64,000 bases of DNA. Source: Brevirhabdus sp. (GTDB taxonomy: Bacteria; Pseudomonadota; Alphaproteobacteria; Rhodobacterales; Rhodobacteraceae). The stretch covers positions 1 to 64,000 of the forward strand of contig JAGXFH010000038.1 in the NCBI GenBank assembly GCA_024637315.1, in the 5' to 3' direction. The notes below the pieces were generated by a model. That model did no database searches, was not told the origin of the DNA, and saw only the letters and a list, made by a program, of their open reading frames with translations. The translations under genes were made by a program, and so were the position numbers. Positions 56,457 through 64,000 of the stretch are shown here, one piece after another; position 1 is the stretch's first letter, and each line of letters starts with the position of its first letter.

Positions 56457-57305
56457 CTACCCCATCGCCAGCGTCACGGCCGTCGCCGCCACGATATCCT
56501 CGACGGTGGCCCCGCGGCTCAGATCGCAGACCGGTCGCCGGAAGCCTTGCAGAAACGGCCCCACCGCCTGCGCCCGGCCCAGTTCCTGCGCCAGCTTGTA
56601 CGCGATGTTGCCGGCATCAAGCGAGGGAAAGACCAGCACGTTCGCCTGGCCGCCCGCGACCCCCTTTGCCGCCGCGATCGCCGCGTTCAGCGCGGCGTCC
56701 GCCTGCACCGGCCCGGCGAATCCCGTCGCCTCCGCTGCCGCGCGGACCATCTCGACCGACGGCCCGGCGCCCGAAGCGCCAGTGGAGAACGACAACAGCG
56801 CCACTTCTGCCCGTCCCAGAAGCGCCGCGCCCGACCGCGCCGAGGCCCGCGCGATATCCGCCAGCCCGCCCGCATCCGGCGCCACGTTCAAGGCACAGTC
56901 GGCGAAGATCAGCTCGCGCCCGTCCGGGAACAGCATCAAAAAGAACGACGACGGCAGCGCGACCCCCTCGGCCAGTCCGATGCCGATCGACGCTGCCTCG
57001 ATCACCCGCCGCGTTGGCGTGGCGACGCCCGCCACCATCGCATCGGCCAGCCCAGCCGTCACCATCGCCGCCGCCCGGTACAATGGCTTTTCCAGCATCC
57101 GCCGCGCCAGCGCCTCGCTGACCGGCCGCACCGAGATCAGCGCCTCCACCAGCGCCTCAGAGACCTCGGCCAAAGGCACGACCTCGGCCAACCTCTCAGA
57201 CCGCAACCGCGCCGCCGCCGCCGCAATCCGGGCGTCCTGCTCGGGCAGAACCACCCGGGCCCGGCGCGCCCGCGCCTCTTCATATGCTCTCAACACTGCC
57301 GACAT
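56457..57305 (-). CDS. pta: Phosphate acetyltransferase
   Basis: This 282-residue protein corresponds to the catalytic domain of Pta, which makes acetyl-CoA from acetyl phosphate. It has RARVVLPEQDARIAAAA, ADAMVAGVATPTRRVI, IFADCALNVAPDAGGLADIA, LLSFSTGASGAGPSVEMVR, QADAALNAA and NVLVFPSLDAGNIAYKLAQELG. At 282 residues it is somewhat shorter than the typical 320-330. I start at the ATG at 57305, which gives a family-like N-terminus (MSAVLRAYEEARARRARVVLPE); the very long upstream frame is antisense to the citrate synthase gene. In Xsc clusters pta is usually next to xsc; here it is on the other strand behind ackA. Confidence 0.93.
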   Translation of the reverse strand: MSAVLRAYEEARARRARVVLPEQDARIAAAAARLRSERLAEVVPLAEVSEALVEALISVRPVSEALARRMLEKPLYRAAAMVTAGLADAMVAGVATPTRRVIEAASIGIGLAEGVALPSSFFLMLFPDGRELIFADCALNVAPDAGGLADIARASARSGAALLGRAEVALLSFSTGASGAGPSVEMVRAAAEATGFAGPVQADAALNAAIAAAKGVAGGQANVLVFPSLDAGNIAYKLAQELGRAQAVGPFLQGFRRPVCDLSRGATVEDIVAATAVTLAMG

Positions 57306-57473
57306 TCCCGCCCTCCCGCTTTCCAGCAAAAGGCCGCGAGCCGCAGACCCAGTCAACCCCGCCTGCATCATTCGCACCGAAATGTCCGAAGGCCTCAATT
57401 GGCGCGCCCTGGGTTCAAGCATCAATGGCGCGGGGCAGCGCCCCATTCGGACCAAAGCCGGAAGGACGCGCCG

Positions 57474-58607
57474 ATGACCGACCCCGTCAAGATCAATCGC
57501 GGCCTCAAGGGCGTCTATTTCGAACGCTCCGCCGTTTCGCATATCGACGGTGCGGCGGGCGATTTGTCCTATCGCGGCTACTCGATCCACGACCTCGCCG
57601 AGCATTCGACCTTCGAGGAAACCGCCTACCTGCTGCTCACCGGCGACCTTCCTGCCGCCTCCGACCTCGCCGCCTTCGACGCCGCGCTGAAGGCCGCACG
57701 CTTCCTGCCGCCGGAAATTCTCACCATCATAATAGCCACCAGATCCGGCCACCCGATGGATGTGCTGCGCACCTGCGTCTCGGCGCTGGCAGCGCTCGAA
57801 CCCGCAAGCCAGGAGATCGGAGAAGAAGCCTTTCTTGCCAACGGCATCCGCCTGACCAGCCAGATCCCGATGATCGTCGCCTCGCATCACGCAATTCGCA
57901 ACGGCCGCGAACCGACCGCCCCCGATCCGTCGCTGTCGCATGCCGCCAACTGGCTCTGGATGCTGAAGGGTGAACCCCCTTCGCCCGAGGCCGCCGCGCT
58001 GGCCGACAAGGATTTCATCCTGCATGCTGAACACGGCTCGAACGCCTCCAGCTTCGCCGCCCGCGTGACGGTAGGAACCGAGGCGAACCTGCATGGCGCA
58101 ATCGTCACCGCACTCTCGACGCTTGCCGGCCCCGCGCATGGCGGCGCCGCCGAAGACGTGATGAAGATGGTTCGCGAGATCGGCAGCCCTGAAAACGCAG
58201 CCGCCTATGTCAGGGCCAAACGCGCCAACCGCGATCCCGTCACCGGCTTCGGTCACCGCGTCTACCGGGCCGAGGACCCCCGCGCTCGCCACATGCGCGA
58301 CGGTGTCGCGGCTCTGAGCCGCGAAATCGGCCAGCCCGAATGGTATGAAATCCTGCAAGCCGTCGTTCGGGCGATGCAACCCTATGCCCGCCACGGCCTC
58401 AACGTGAATGTCGATTTCTACTCCGGCGTCATCTACCAGCTGCACGGCATCCCCGAAGATCTCTACGTGCCGATATTCGCCATCGGCCGCACCCCCGGCT
58501 GGGTCATCCAGTGCATCGAACAGCAGCGCCAGAACATCCTGATCCGCCCGCTGACCGACTACAATGGCCCCGCGCCGCGCACCTATGTTGCAATCGAGGA
58601 CCGCTGA
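57474..58607 (+). CDS. Citrate synthase family protein (citrate/2-methylcitrate synthase)
   Basis: This 377-residue protein has the short type II citrate-synthase pattern of many bacteria: GLKGVYFERSAVSHIDGAAGDLSYRGYSIHDLAEHSTFEETAYLLL, then the active-site segments FAARVTVGTEANLHGAI, GPAHGGAAEDVMKM and VTGFGHRVYRAEDPRARHM, and NVDFYSGVIYQLHGIP, FAIGRTPGWVIQCIEQ. GGAAGG precedes the ATG at 57474. Short members include both citrate and 2-methylcitrate synthases. Location beside pta suggests a dedicated enzyme for acetyl-CoA arising from C2 sulfonates. Confidence 0.9.
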   Translation: MTDPVKINRGLKGVYFERSAVSHIDGAAGDLSYRGYSIHDLAEHSTFEETAYLLLTGDLPAASDLAAFDAALKAARFLPPEILTIIIATRSGHPMDVLRTCVSALAALEPASQEIGEEAFLANGIRLTSQIPMIVASHHAIRNGREPTAPDPSLSHAANWLWMLKGEPPSPEAAALADKDFILHAEHGSNASSFAARVTVGTEANLHGAIVTALSTLAGPAHGGAAEDVMKMVREIGSPENAAAYVRAKRANRDPVTGFGHRVYRAEDPRARHMRDGVAALSREIGQPEWYEILQAVVRAMQPYARHGLNVNVDFYSGVIYQLHGIPEDLYVPIFAIGRTPGWVIQCIEQQRQNILIRPLTDYNGPAPRTYVAIEDR

Positions 58608-58610
58608 TGC

Positions 58611-58642
58611 TTCTTTTCAGTCCAAGTATCCTCGCCGAAGGC
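58611..58642 (-). repeat. Dispersed intergenic repeat, copy f
   Basis: The minus strand reads GCCTTCGGCGAGGATACTT followed by GGACTGAAAAGAA. It is closest to copy a. It occupies the gap between the citrate synthase and soeA genes. Confidence 0.55.
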
Positions 58643-58677
58643 CGGATTTCCGCAGGAAATCCGACAGAAGGACCGCA

Positions 58678-61509
58678 ATGACCCAGCCCGCCCTAGACCT
58701 CTCGCCGCTCGTCTCCGATGAGATCCGCAGGACCACCTGCTACATGTGCGCCTGCCGTTGCGGCATCGACGTGCATCTCAAGGACGGTAAGGTCCGCTAT
58801 GTCGAGGGCAACCGCGACCACCCGGTGAACCGGGGTGTGCTCTGCGCCAAGGGCTCTGCGGGGATCATGCAGCACCTCGCCCCGTCACGCCTGCGCGCGC
58901 CGCTCAGGCGCACCGGCCCGCGCGGCTCGGGTGAGTTTCAGGAAATCAGCTGGGACGAGGCGCTGACCCTCGCCACGTCCTGGCTGAAACCGCTGCGCGA
59001 CACCGCGCCCGAAAAACTCGCCTTCTTCACCGGCCGCGACCAATCGCAAAGCTTCACCGGCTACTGGGCGCAGGCCTACGGCACCCCGAACTACGCAGCG
59101 CATGGCGGCTTCTGCTCGGTCAACATGGCTGCGGCCGGCATCTACACGATGGGCGGCGCGTTCTGGGAATTCGGCCAGCCCGATTGGGACCGCACCAAGC
59201 TTTTCATGATCTTCGGCGTCGCCGAGGATCATGACAGCAACCCGATCAAGATGGGCCTCGGCAAGCTGAAGAAACGCGGCGCGCGCGTGATCGGCGTCAA
59301 CCCGGTCCGCTCGGGCTACAACGCCATCGCCGACGACTGGGTCGCCATCACCCCGGGCACTGACGGGCTTTTCATCCTCGCCCTCGTCCATGAATTGATG
59401 AAGGCCGGCAAGATCGACCTCGACTACCTCGCCCGCTGGACCAACGCGCCGGTGCTGATCGACTGCGATCCGAAATCGCCGCGCCACGGCCTTCTCTTGC
59501 GCGACGAGGCCGGCAAGGATCTGGTGATCGACACCCGGACCGGCAAGCCCACCGCCTTCGACCGGAAGGGTGTGCGCCCGGATCTGGGCGGCAAGCTGCG
59601 CGCCAGGGGCATTACCCATGTCACCGTGTTCCAGCGCATGGCCGAGCGCTACCTGTCGCCCGACTATTCCCCCGAGGCAATCGCCGAGCGCACCGGCATC
59701 CCCGCCGAAAAGACCAGACGCATTGCCGCCGAACTGGCCGATGTCGCTTTCAACCGGGCCATCGAGATTGAGCGCGAGTGGACCGATTTTCGCGGCGAGA
59801 CTCACAAGACCATGACCGGCCGCCCGGTCTCTTTCCACGCGATGCGGGGCATCTCTGCCCATTCCAACGGCTTTCAGACCGCCCGAGCGTTGCACATGCT
59901 GCAGATCCTGCTCGGTGCCGTGGAAACACCCGGCGGCTTCCGCTTCAAACCGCCCTACCCCAAACCCGCCACCGCGCATCCCAGGCCGCACAGCAATGTC
60001 ACACCGGGCAAACCTCTCGACGGCCCGCATCTTGGCTACCCGCAAGGCCCCGACGACCTGTGCCTGACGCCAGACGGCCAGCCCGCCCGGATCGACAAGG
60101 CCTTCACCTGGGAAAACCCGATGTCGGCGCACGGGCTGATGCACATGGTGATCTCGAATGCCCATGCCGGCGATCCCTACAGGATCGACACGTTGCTGCT
60201 CTACATGGCGAATATGTCGTGGAACTCCTCGATGAACACCGGCGGCGTCATCGACATGCTGACCGACACCGACGAGAGCGGAGATTACCTGATCCCCCGG
60301 ATCATCTATTCCGACGCCTATTCCTCGGAAATGGTGGCCTATGCCGACCTGATCCTGCCCGACACCACCTATCTTGAACGCCATGACTGCATCAGCCTGC
60401 TCGACCGTCCGATCTGCGAGGCCGATGCCGCCGCCGATGCTATTCGTTGGCCGGTGGTGGACCCCGACCGCCCTGGCCATCCAGGTGTGCGCGGCTTCCA
60501 GTCGGTGCTCTGCGACCTTGGCCACCGGCTTGGCCTGCCCGGCTTCGTCGCCGACGATGGCAGCCCGAAATTCAAGGACTATGCCGATTACATCGTCAAC
60601 CATCAGCGCCGCCCCGGTATCGGCCCGCTGATGGGCTGGCGGGGAGAGAACGCCGACAGTCACGGGCGCGGCGCGCCAAATCCCGACCAGCTTGACCGCT
60701 ATATCGAAAACGGCGGCTTCGCGATCGCGCATATCCCCGAGGACGCGCAGTTCATGAAGCCGTGGAACAAGGCCTATCAGGACTGGGCGGTCGGCATCGG
60801 CCTCTACGACGCACCGCAACCTTATATCTTCCAGCTCTATGTCGAACCGCTCCGCCGGTTCCAGCTTGCCGCCGAAGGCCACGGCCACCGCCAACCGCCA
60901 GAGCATTTGCGCGAACGCATCAAGGTCACGCTCGACCCTCTGCCGATCTGGTATCCCGCGCTGGAAGACGGCCATGCCGACCCGGTCGAGTTTCCCGTCC
61001 ACGCCCTCACCCAGCGACCAATGGCGATGTATCACTCTTGGGGCGGCCAGAACGCCTGGCTGCGCCAGATCCATGGCCACAACCCGCTCTATGTCCCGAC
61101 CGACATCTGGAAGGCCAACCAGTTCAGCGACGGCGACTGGGCGAAGGTGACGTCGCCCCACGGCACGATCACCGTCCCCGTCGCGTATATGGCCGCGCTC
61201 AACCCCAACACGGTCTGGACATGGAACGCCATTGGCAAGCGCAAAGGCACCTGGGCGCTGGACCAGGACGCGCCCGAGGCCACCCGCGGCTTTCTTCTCA
61301 ATCACCTGATCCACGAACTGCTGCCCGCCAGGGGTGATGGCCTGCGCTGGTCGAATTCCGACCCCGTCACCGGACAGGCTGCCTGGTTCGACCTGCGGGT
61401 GAAGATCGAGAAGGTGCCCGCTCCCACCCAGTCGCACCCCGTCCTGCCGCCGATCGCCTCTCCGGTCGGCCAAGGCGGCGCGCGGGTCATACCGAAAGCC
61501 ACGCCCTGA
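58678..61509 (+). CDS. soeA: SoeA-like molybdopterin oxidoreductase, probable sulfite dehydrogenase catalytic subunit
   Basis: This 943-residue DMSO-reductase-family enzyme has an N-terminal [4Fe-4S] motif C-x2-C-x3-C, TCYMCACRCGIDV, with the fourth Cys in GVLCAKGSAG, then FTGRDQSQSFTGYW and many molybdopterin-binding segments (ARVIGVNPVRSGYN, HAMRGISAHSNG, NMSWNSSMNTGG, YHSWGGQNAWLRQIHGHNPLY). There is no Tat signal, so it faces the cytoplasm. With an FeS subunit and a DmsC-type anchor it matches SoeABC, which oxidises sulfite and feeds electrons to quinone. The sulfite source is Xsc encoded 4 kb upstream. I start at the ATG at 58678; the upstream frame overlaps the citrate synthase gene. 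Formate- or polysulfide-type activity cannot be excluded. Confidence 0.87.
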   Translation: MTQPALDLSPLVSDEIRRTTCYMCACRCGIDVHLKDGKVRYVEGNRDHPVNRGVLCAKGSAGIMQHLAPSRLRAPLRRTGPRGSGEFQEISWDEALTLATSWLKPLRDTAPEKLAFFTGRDQSQSFTGYWAQAYGTPNYAAHGGFCSVNMAAAGIYTMGGAFWEFGQPDWDRTKLFMIFGVAEDHDSNPIKMGLGKLKKRGARVIGVNPVRSGYNAIADDWVAITPGTDGLFILALVHELMKAGKIDLDYLARWTNAPVLIDCDPKSPRHGLLLRDEAGKDLVIDTRTGKPTAFDRKGVRPDLGGKLRARGITHVTVFQRMAERYLSPDYSPEAIAERTGIPAEKTRRIAAELADVAFNRAIEIEREWTDFRGETHKTMTGRPVSFHAMRGISAHSNGFQTARALHMLQILLGAVETPGGFRFKPPYPKPATAHPRPHSNVTPGKPLDGPHLGYPQGPDDLCLTPDGQPARIDKAFTWENPMSAHGLMHMVISNAHAGDPYRIDTLLLYMANMSWNSSMNTGGVIDMLTDTDESGDYLIPRIIYSDAYSSEMVAYADLILPDTTYLERHDCISLLDRPICEADAAADAIRWPVVDPDRPGHPGVRGFQSVLCDLGHRLGLPGFVADDGSPKFKDYADYIVNHQRRPGIGPLMGWRGENADSHGRGAPNPDQLDRYIENGGFAIAHIPEDAQFMKPWNKAYQDWAVGIGLYDAPQPYIFQLYVEPLRRFQLAAEGHGHRQPPEHLRERIKVTLDPLPIWYPALEDGHADPVEFPVHALTQRPMAMYHSWGGQNAWLRQIHGHNPLYVPTDIWKANQFSDGDWAKVTSPHGTITVPVAYMAALNPNTVWTWNAIGKRKGTWALDQDAPEATRGFLLNHLIHELLPARGDGLRWSNSDPVTGQAAWFDLRVKIEKVPAPTQSHPVLPPIASPVGQGGARVIPKATP

Positions 61510-61590
61510 CCGAACGCCAAGGTCAGAATTTGCGCAAACGAGTGCAAACCAGATCGCAGGTTTCAACGCACAGATGAAAGAACGCGCCCC

Positions 61591-62334
61591 TTGACCCAGC
61601 TGCCGACCCATACCGACAAGAAGCTCGGCCTCGTGATCGACCTCGATATCTGCGTCGGCTGTCATGCCTGCGTCGTCGCCTGCAAGGGCTGGAACGATCA
61701 AGGCTACGGCGCACCCCTGTCCGATCAGGATCCGTATGGAAGCAACCCCGCAGGCACCTTCCTGAACCGCGTCCACAGCTATGAAATAACTCAGGAAAAT
61801 GGCCCTGCACAGGTGGTGCATTTTCCCAAATCCTGCCTGCATTGCGACGACGCGCCCTGCGTCACGGTCTGTCCCACCGGCGCCAGCTACAAGCGGTCCG
61901 AGGATGGTATCGTGCTGGTCAACGAAGACGCCTGCATTGGTTGCGGCCTTTGCGCCTGGGCCTGTCCCTATGGTGCCCGCGAAATGGACCAAGCCGCTGG
62001 CATCATGAAGAAATGCACGCTCTGCGTGGATCGCATCTACAACGAGAATCTGCCCGAGATCGACCGCGAACCCGCCTGCGTCCGCACCTGCCCGACCGGC
62101 GCCCGCGCCTTCGGCGACCTCTCGGATCCTGACAGCGCGGTCAGTCGCTCGGTCGCCGAACGCGGCGGTTTCGACCTGATGCCAGAGCTTGGAACCAAAC
62201 CCATCAATCAATATTTGCCGCCACGTGCCAAAGGTTTGGGCCAAGACATTGATGTTCTTGCCCCGCTTCTCGACATCCAGCCCGAACCCACCGGCATCGT
62301 CGGCTGGCTCGACAAACTGCTTGGAAAGCCCTGA
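61591..62334 (+). CDS. soeB: SoeB-like iron-sulfur subunit
   Basis: This 247-residue DmsB-type ferredoxin carries four cysteine clusters: CVGCHACVVACKGWN, CLHCDDAPCVTVCPTGAS, CIGCGLCAWACPYGA and CTLCVDRI...ACVRTCPTGA. It relays electrons from SoeA to the membrane subunit. The only sensible start is the TTG at 61591, about 80 bases after soeA. Its TGA overlaps the soeC ATG by one base, which couples their translation. Confidence 0.9.
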   Translation: MTQLPTHTDKKLGLVIDLDICVGCHACVVACKGWNDQGYGAPLSDQDPYGSNPAGTFLNRVHSYEITQENGPAQVVHFPKSCLHCDDAPCVTVCPTGASYKRSEDGIVLVNEDACIGCGLCAWACPYGAREMDQAAGIMKKCTLCVDRIYNENLPEIDREPACVRTCPTGARAFGDLSDPDSAVSRSVAERGGFDLMPELGTKPINQYLPPRAKGLGQDIDVLAPLLDIQPEPTGIVGWLDKLLGKP

Positions 62335-63209
62335 TGCATCCGGCACCCTCCGTCATCATCTTCACCGTCCTGTCCGGACTGGGCTTCGGCCTTCTGACCT
62401 ATCTGGGCCTCGGCGCGATCAACCCCACCGGGCTTGCGGCTTTCGGGTTTTTCACCCTCGCCTACGGATTAGCCGTCGGCGGGCTTCTGGCCTCTACCCT
62501 GCATCTGGGAAATCCGAAGAAAGCACTGCTTGCCTTCACCCAATGGCGGACAAGCTGGCTATCGCGTGAAGCCTGGCTATCCGTTCTGGCGCTTGTTTTA
62601 ATGGGCTTCTACGCCCTCGGCGCGATCTTCTTCGGCACCCACATGCGCCTTCTCGGCGCACTCGGCGCCGCGCTTTCGATCGCCACGGTGCTCTCCACCT
62701 CGATGATCTACGCCCAGCTCAAGACCGTCCCGCGCTGGAACCAATGGCCGACGCCTTTGCTTTTCCTTGTCTTTGCTCTTTCCGGCGGCGCGATCCTTGC
62801 AGCGCAGCCGTACATCGCCTTCATCCTCCTGCTCATCACGGGCATCGTTCTGCTGCTTCACTGGCTGAACGGCGACGGCCGGTTTGCCGCGACCGGCAGC
62901 ACGATGGAAACCGCGACCGGCCTTGGGCATATTGGCAAGGTCAGGCTTCTGGAACCGCCTCACACCGGAACGAATTATCTCATGAAGGAAATGGTTTACG
63001 TCGTCGGGCGCAAACACGCCCTGCGTCTGCGCTTGATCGCGCTGAGCCTTGCCGTCGTCTTACCGGCCCTGATCCTTCTGGCCTTCCCCTCGAGCCATTT
63101 TGCGATCGTCGTAGCGATCCTGTCACATCTTGTTGGGGCTTTCGCGGCACGCTGGCTGTTTTTCGCGGAGGCCGAGCATGTGGTTGGCCTCTATTACGGC
63201 AAACGTTAG
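62334..63209 (+). CDS. soeC: SoeC-like DmsC-family membrane anchor
   Basis: This 291-residue protein has eight or nine spans and the DmsC-type pattern, with VGGLLASTLHLGNPKKALLAFTQWRTSWLSREAWLSVLAL near residues 45-85 and a C-terminal segment that ends in FFAEAEHVVGLYYGKR. It anchors the complex on the cytoplasmic side and passes electrons to quinone. It is translationally coupled to soeB. The following gene, a decayed reductive dehalogenase, is convergent with only three bases between the stop codons. Confidence 0.9.
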   Translation: MHPAPSVIIFTVLSGLGFGLLTYLGLGAINPTGLAAFGFFTLAYGLAVGGLLASTLHLGNPKKALLAFTQWRTSWLSREAWLSVLALVLMGFYALGAIFFGTHMRLLGALGAALSIATVLSTSMIYAQLKTVPRWNQWPTPLLFLVFALSGGAILAAQPYIAFILLLITGIVLLLHWLNGDGRFAATGSTMETATGLGHIGKVRLLEPPHTGTNYLMKEMVYVVGRKHALRLRLIALSLAVVLPALILLAFPSSHFAIVVAILSHLVGAFAARWLFFAEAEHVVGLYYGKR

Positions 63210-63212
63210 GTC

Positions 63213-64000
63213 TCACATGTCGATCTCGACCACGGCGTCATCGTGCAAGGCCCGACTCTGGCACAGGATGCTGGCCTCTCGCCGCTGCCGTTTCGACAGC
63301 ATGAAGTCCCGATCGCGCCGGCCGGAGGATCAACGGATGATCCACCCAGTCCGGCAGTTCGGGGAGCGAGAAGTATTCCAGAGGCCGGGCTTCATCCGGA
63401 AACCCCTGTTTTTCCGTGGCTTACATCACGGAATTCATCTCGCGATCCGGTCCGCATGCAGACACATGCCAGCCATCCCGATAGCCTGAAAGGCTCCGGC
63501 CCGGATCCGCCCGCGAGCCGTCGGATGTAAAATGCAGATGCACCCTGTCGCGCCAGTCGAAACCGCTCGGGTCTTCAAGAAAACCCGCGCATTCAGGGTT
63601 TTGGCCTAAAAATGCAACTCGAATTCCGCCCCGGTCGCATGCGGCCGATGCCCGATGGCGATCTTCGGCGTGATGCCGATCCCACCGCCCATCAGGAAGG
63701 TCCGGGTTGCGGTTTCGCCCAGCGGAAAATGATTTATCGGTTTGGAAACAAATACCTTTCTGCCTTCGGTGAAAATCCGGTGCAACAGCTTCGACCCGCC
63801 CGCCCGCACGTCGCCCCGCCCGGCGTGGTGATCCGGTAGGTCGGGCATTTCTGGCTGTCGGATTTCCAGATCTCGTAGACGTTGAACATCAGCTTCGGCC
63901 CGGCCGTGATGGCACCCGATGGGCATTCACGGGCGCATTTGTTGCAGGTCATCGCCGCCGGACCCTTCCAGCGTCTCGTAGCCCTGATCGATGATCATGC
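63213..64000 (-). pseudogene. Decayed reductive dehalogenase-like gene (RdhA fused to VanB-type reductase), 3' part
   Basis: Fragments appear in different frames on the minus strand, in order. TCNKCARECPSGAITAGPKL and EIWKSDSQKCPTYRITTPGG resemble the [4Fe-4S] region of self-sufficient catabolic reductive dehalogenases such as NpRdhA. Then KVFVSKPINHFPLGETATRT and FLMGGGIGITPKIAIGHR are the FAD/NAD region of a PDR/VanB-type reductase. SGYRDGWHVSACGPDR and GFPDEARPLEYFSLPELP follow, and FMLSKRQRREASILCQSRALHDDAVVEIDM is the end of its ferredoxin domain, whose cluster cysteines are gone. Frameshifts, stops (for example near 63610) and at least two deletions mean no product. The gene continues beyond the window. 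Confidence 0.72.

Noticed and set aside
56457..58445. One 662-codon minus-strand gene
   Set aside because: Only the last 282 codons are Pta. The upstream part is antisense to the well-supported citrate synthase gene and has no family resemblance.
58885..62346. A 1153-codon minus-strand frame opposite soeA and soeB
   Set aside because: It is a shadow frame of GC-rich coding DNA; the plus strand has clear molybdopterin and ferredoxin motifs throughout.

Overview
The window looks like chromosome from a GC-rich alphaproteobacterium of the Rhodobacteraceae/Roseobacteraceae. Evidence is the accB-accC-aat / DUF2155-mlaD-NDUFA12 neighbourhood, a GapR-type DUF2312 protein, an ScfR-family regulator, an Xsc-dependent C2-sulfonate pathway with a MocR-type TauR, and a SoeABC-like sulfite dehydrogenase. 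I see one tRNA gene, no rRNA, no CRISPR array, no intact mobile element and no prophage. Several loci are eroded remnants.

Layout. 1-10.9 kb: tRNA-Thr; divergent oxyR/katG (peroxide defence); an orphan fused iron-type ABC permease; a sulfotransferase-like protein; a GapR-like protein; a divergent APH-type kinase/acyl-CoA dehydrogenase pair; two paralogous tiny acidic proteins; a DksA/TraR zinc-finger protein. 10.9-24.2 kb: a possible carbon-sensing block. Leftward run an ScfR regulator, a stand-alone receiver, a small membrane protein, a symporter-histidine kinase and an orphan FliM/FliN-like protein. Rightward run a complete branched-chain-type ABC importer and acetyl-CoA synthetase. 24.3-26.5 kb: lipoprotein, SDR remnant, acyl-CoA synthetase.

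26.5-37.6 kb: reductive pyrimidine catabolism. PreT/PreA reduce uracil or thymine, HydA opens the ring and a ureidopropionase-type amidohydrolase finishes the pathway. An NMT1/THI5-type ABC importer is in the same leftward operon, and a divergent RutR-like repressor has an almost perfect RutR box in its promoter. 37.7-44.0 kb: housekeeping genes (accBC, aat, DUF2155, mlaD, NDUFA12, ridA, clpX, clpP). 44.3-47.9 kb: RraA-like protein, sugar-acid dehydratase of the IlvD/Edd family, DUF475 membrane protein.

48.7-63.2 kb: taurine/C2-sulfonate dissimilation. Tpa makes sulfoacetaldehyde, Xsc splits it with phosphate into acetyl phosphate and sulfite, Pta and AckA handle acetyl phosphate, a TauE/SafE protein can export sulfite, and SoeABC probably oxidises sulfite at the membrane; a citrate synthase sits between. 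Paired direct repeats with the same 23-bp period precede tpa and xsc and are candidate TauR sites. The taurine importer has collapsed to fragments of tauA and tauC, so entry must be by another route. 63.2-64.0 kb: the decayed 3' end of what looks like a self-sufficient reductive dehalogenase (RdhA fused to a VanB-type reductase).
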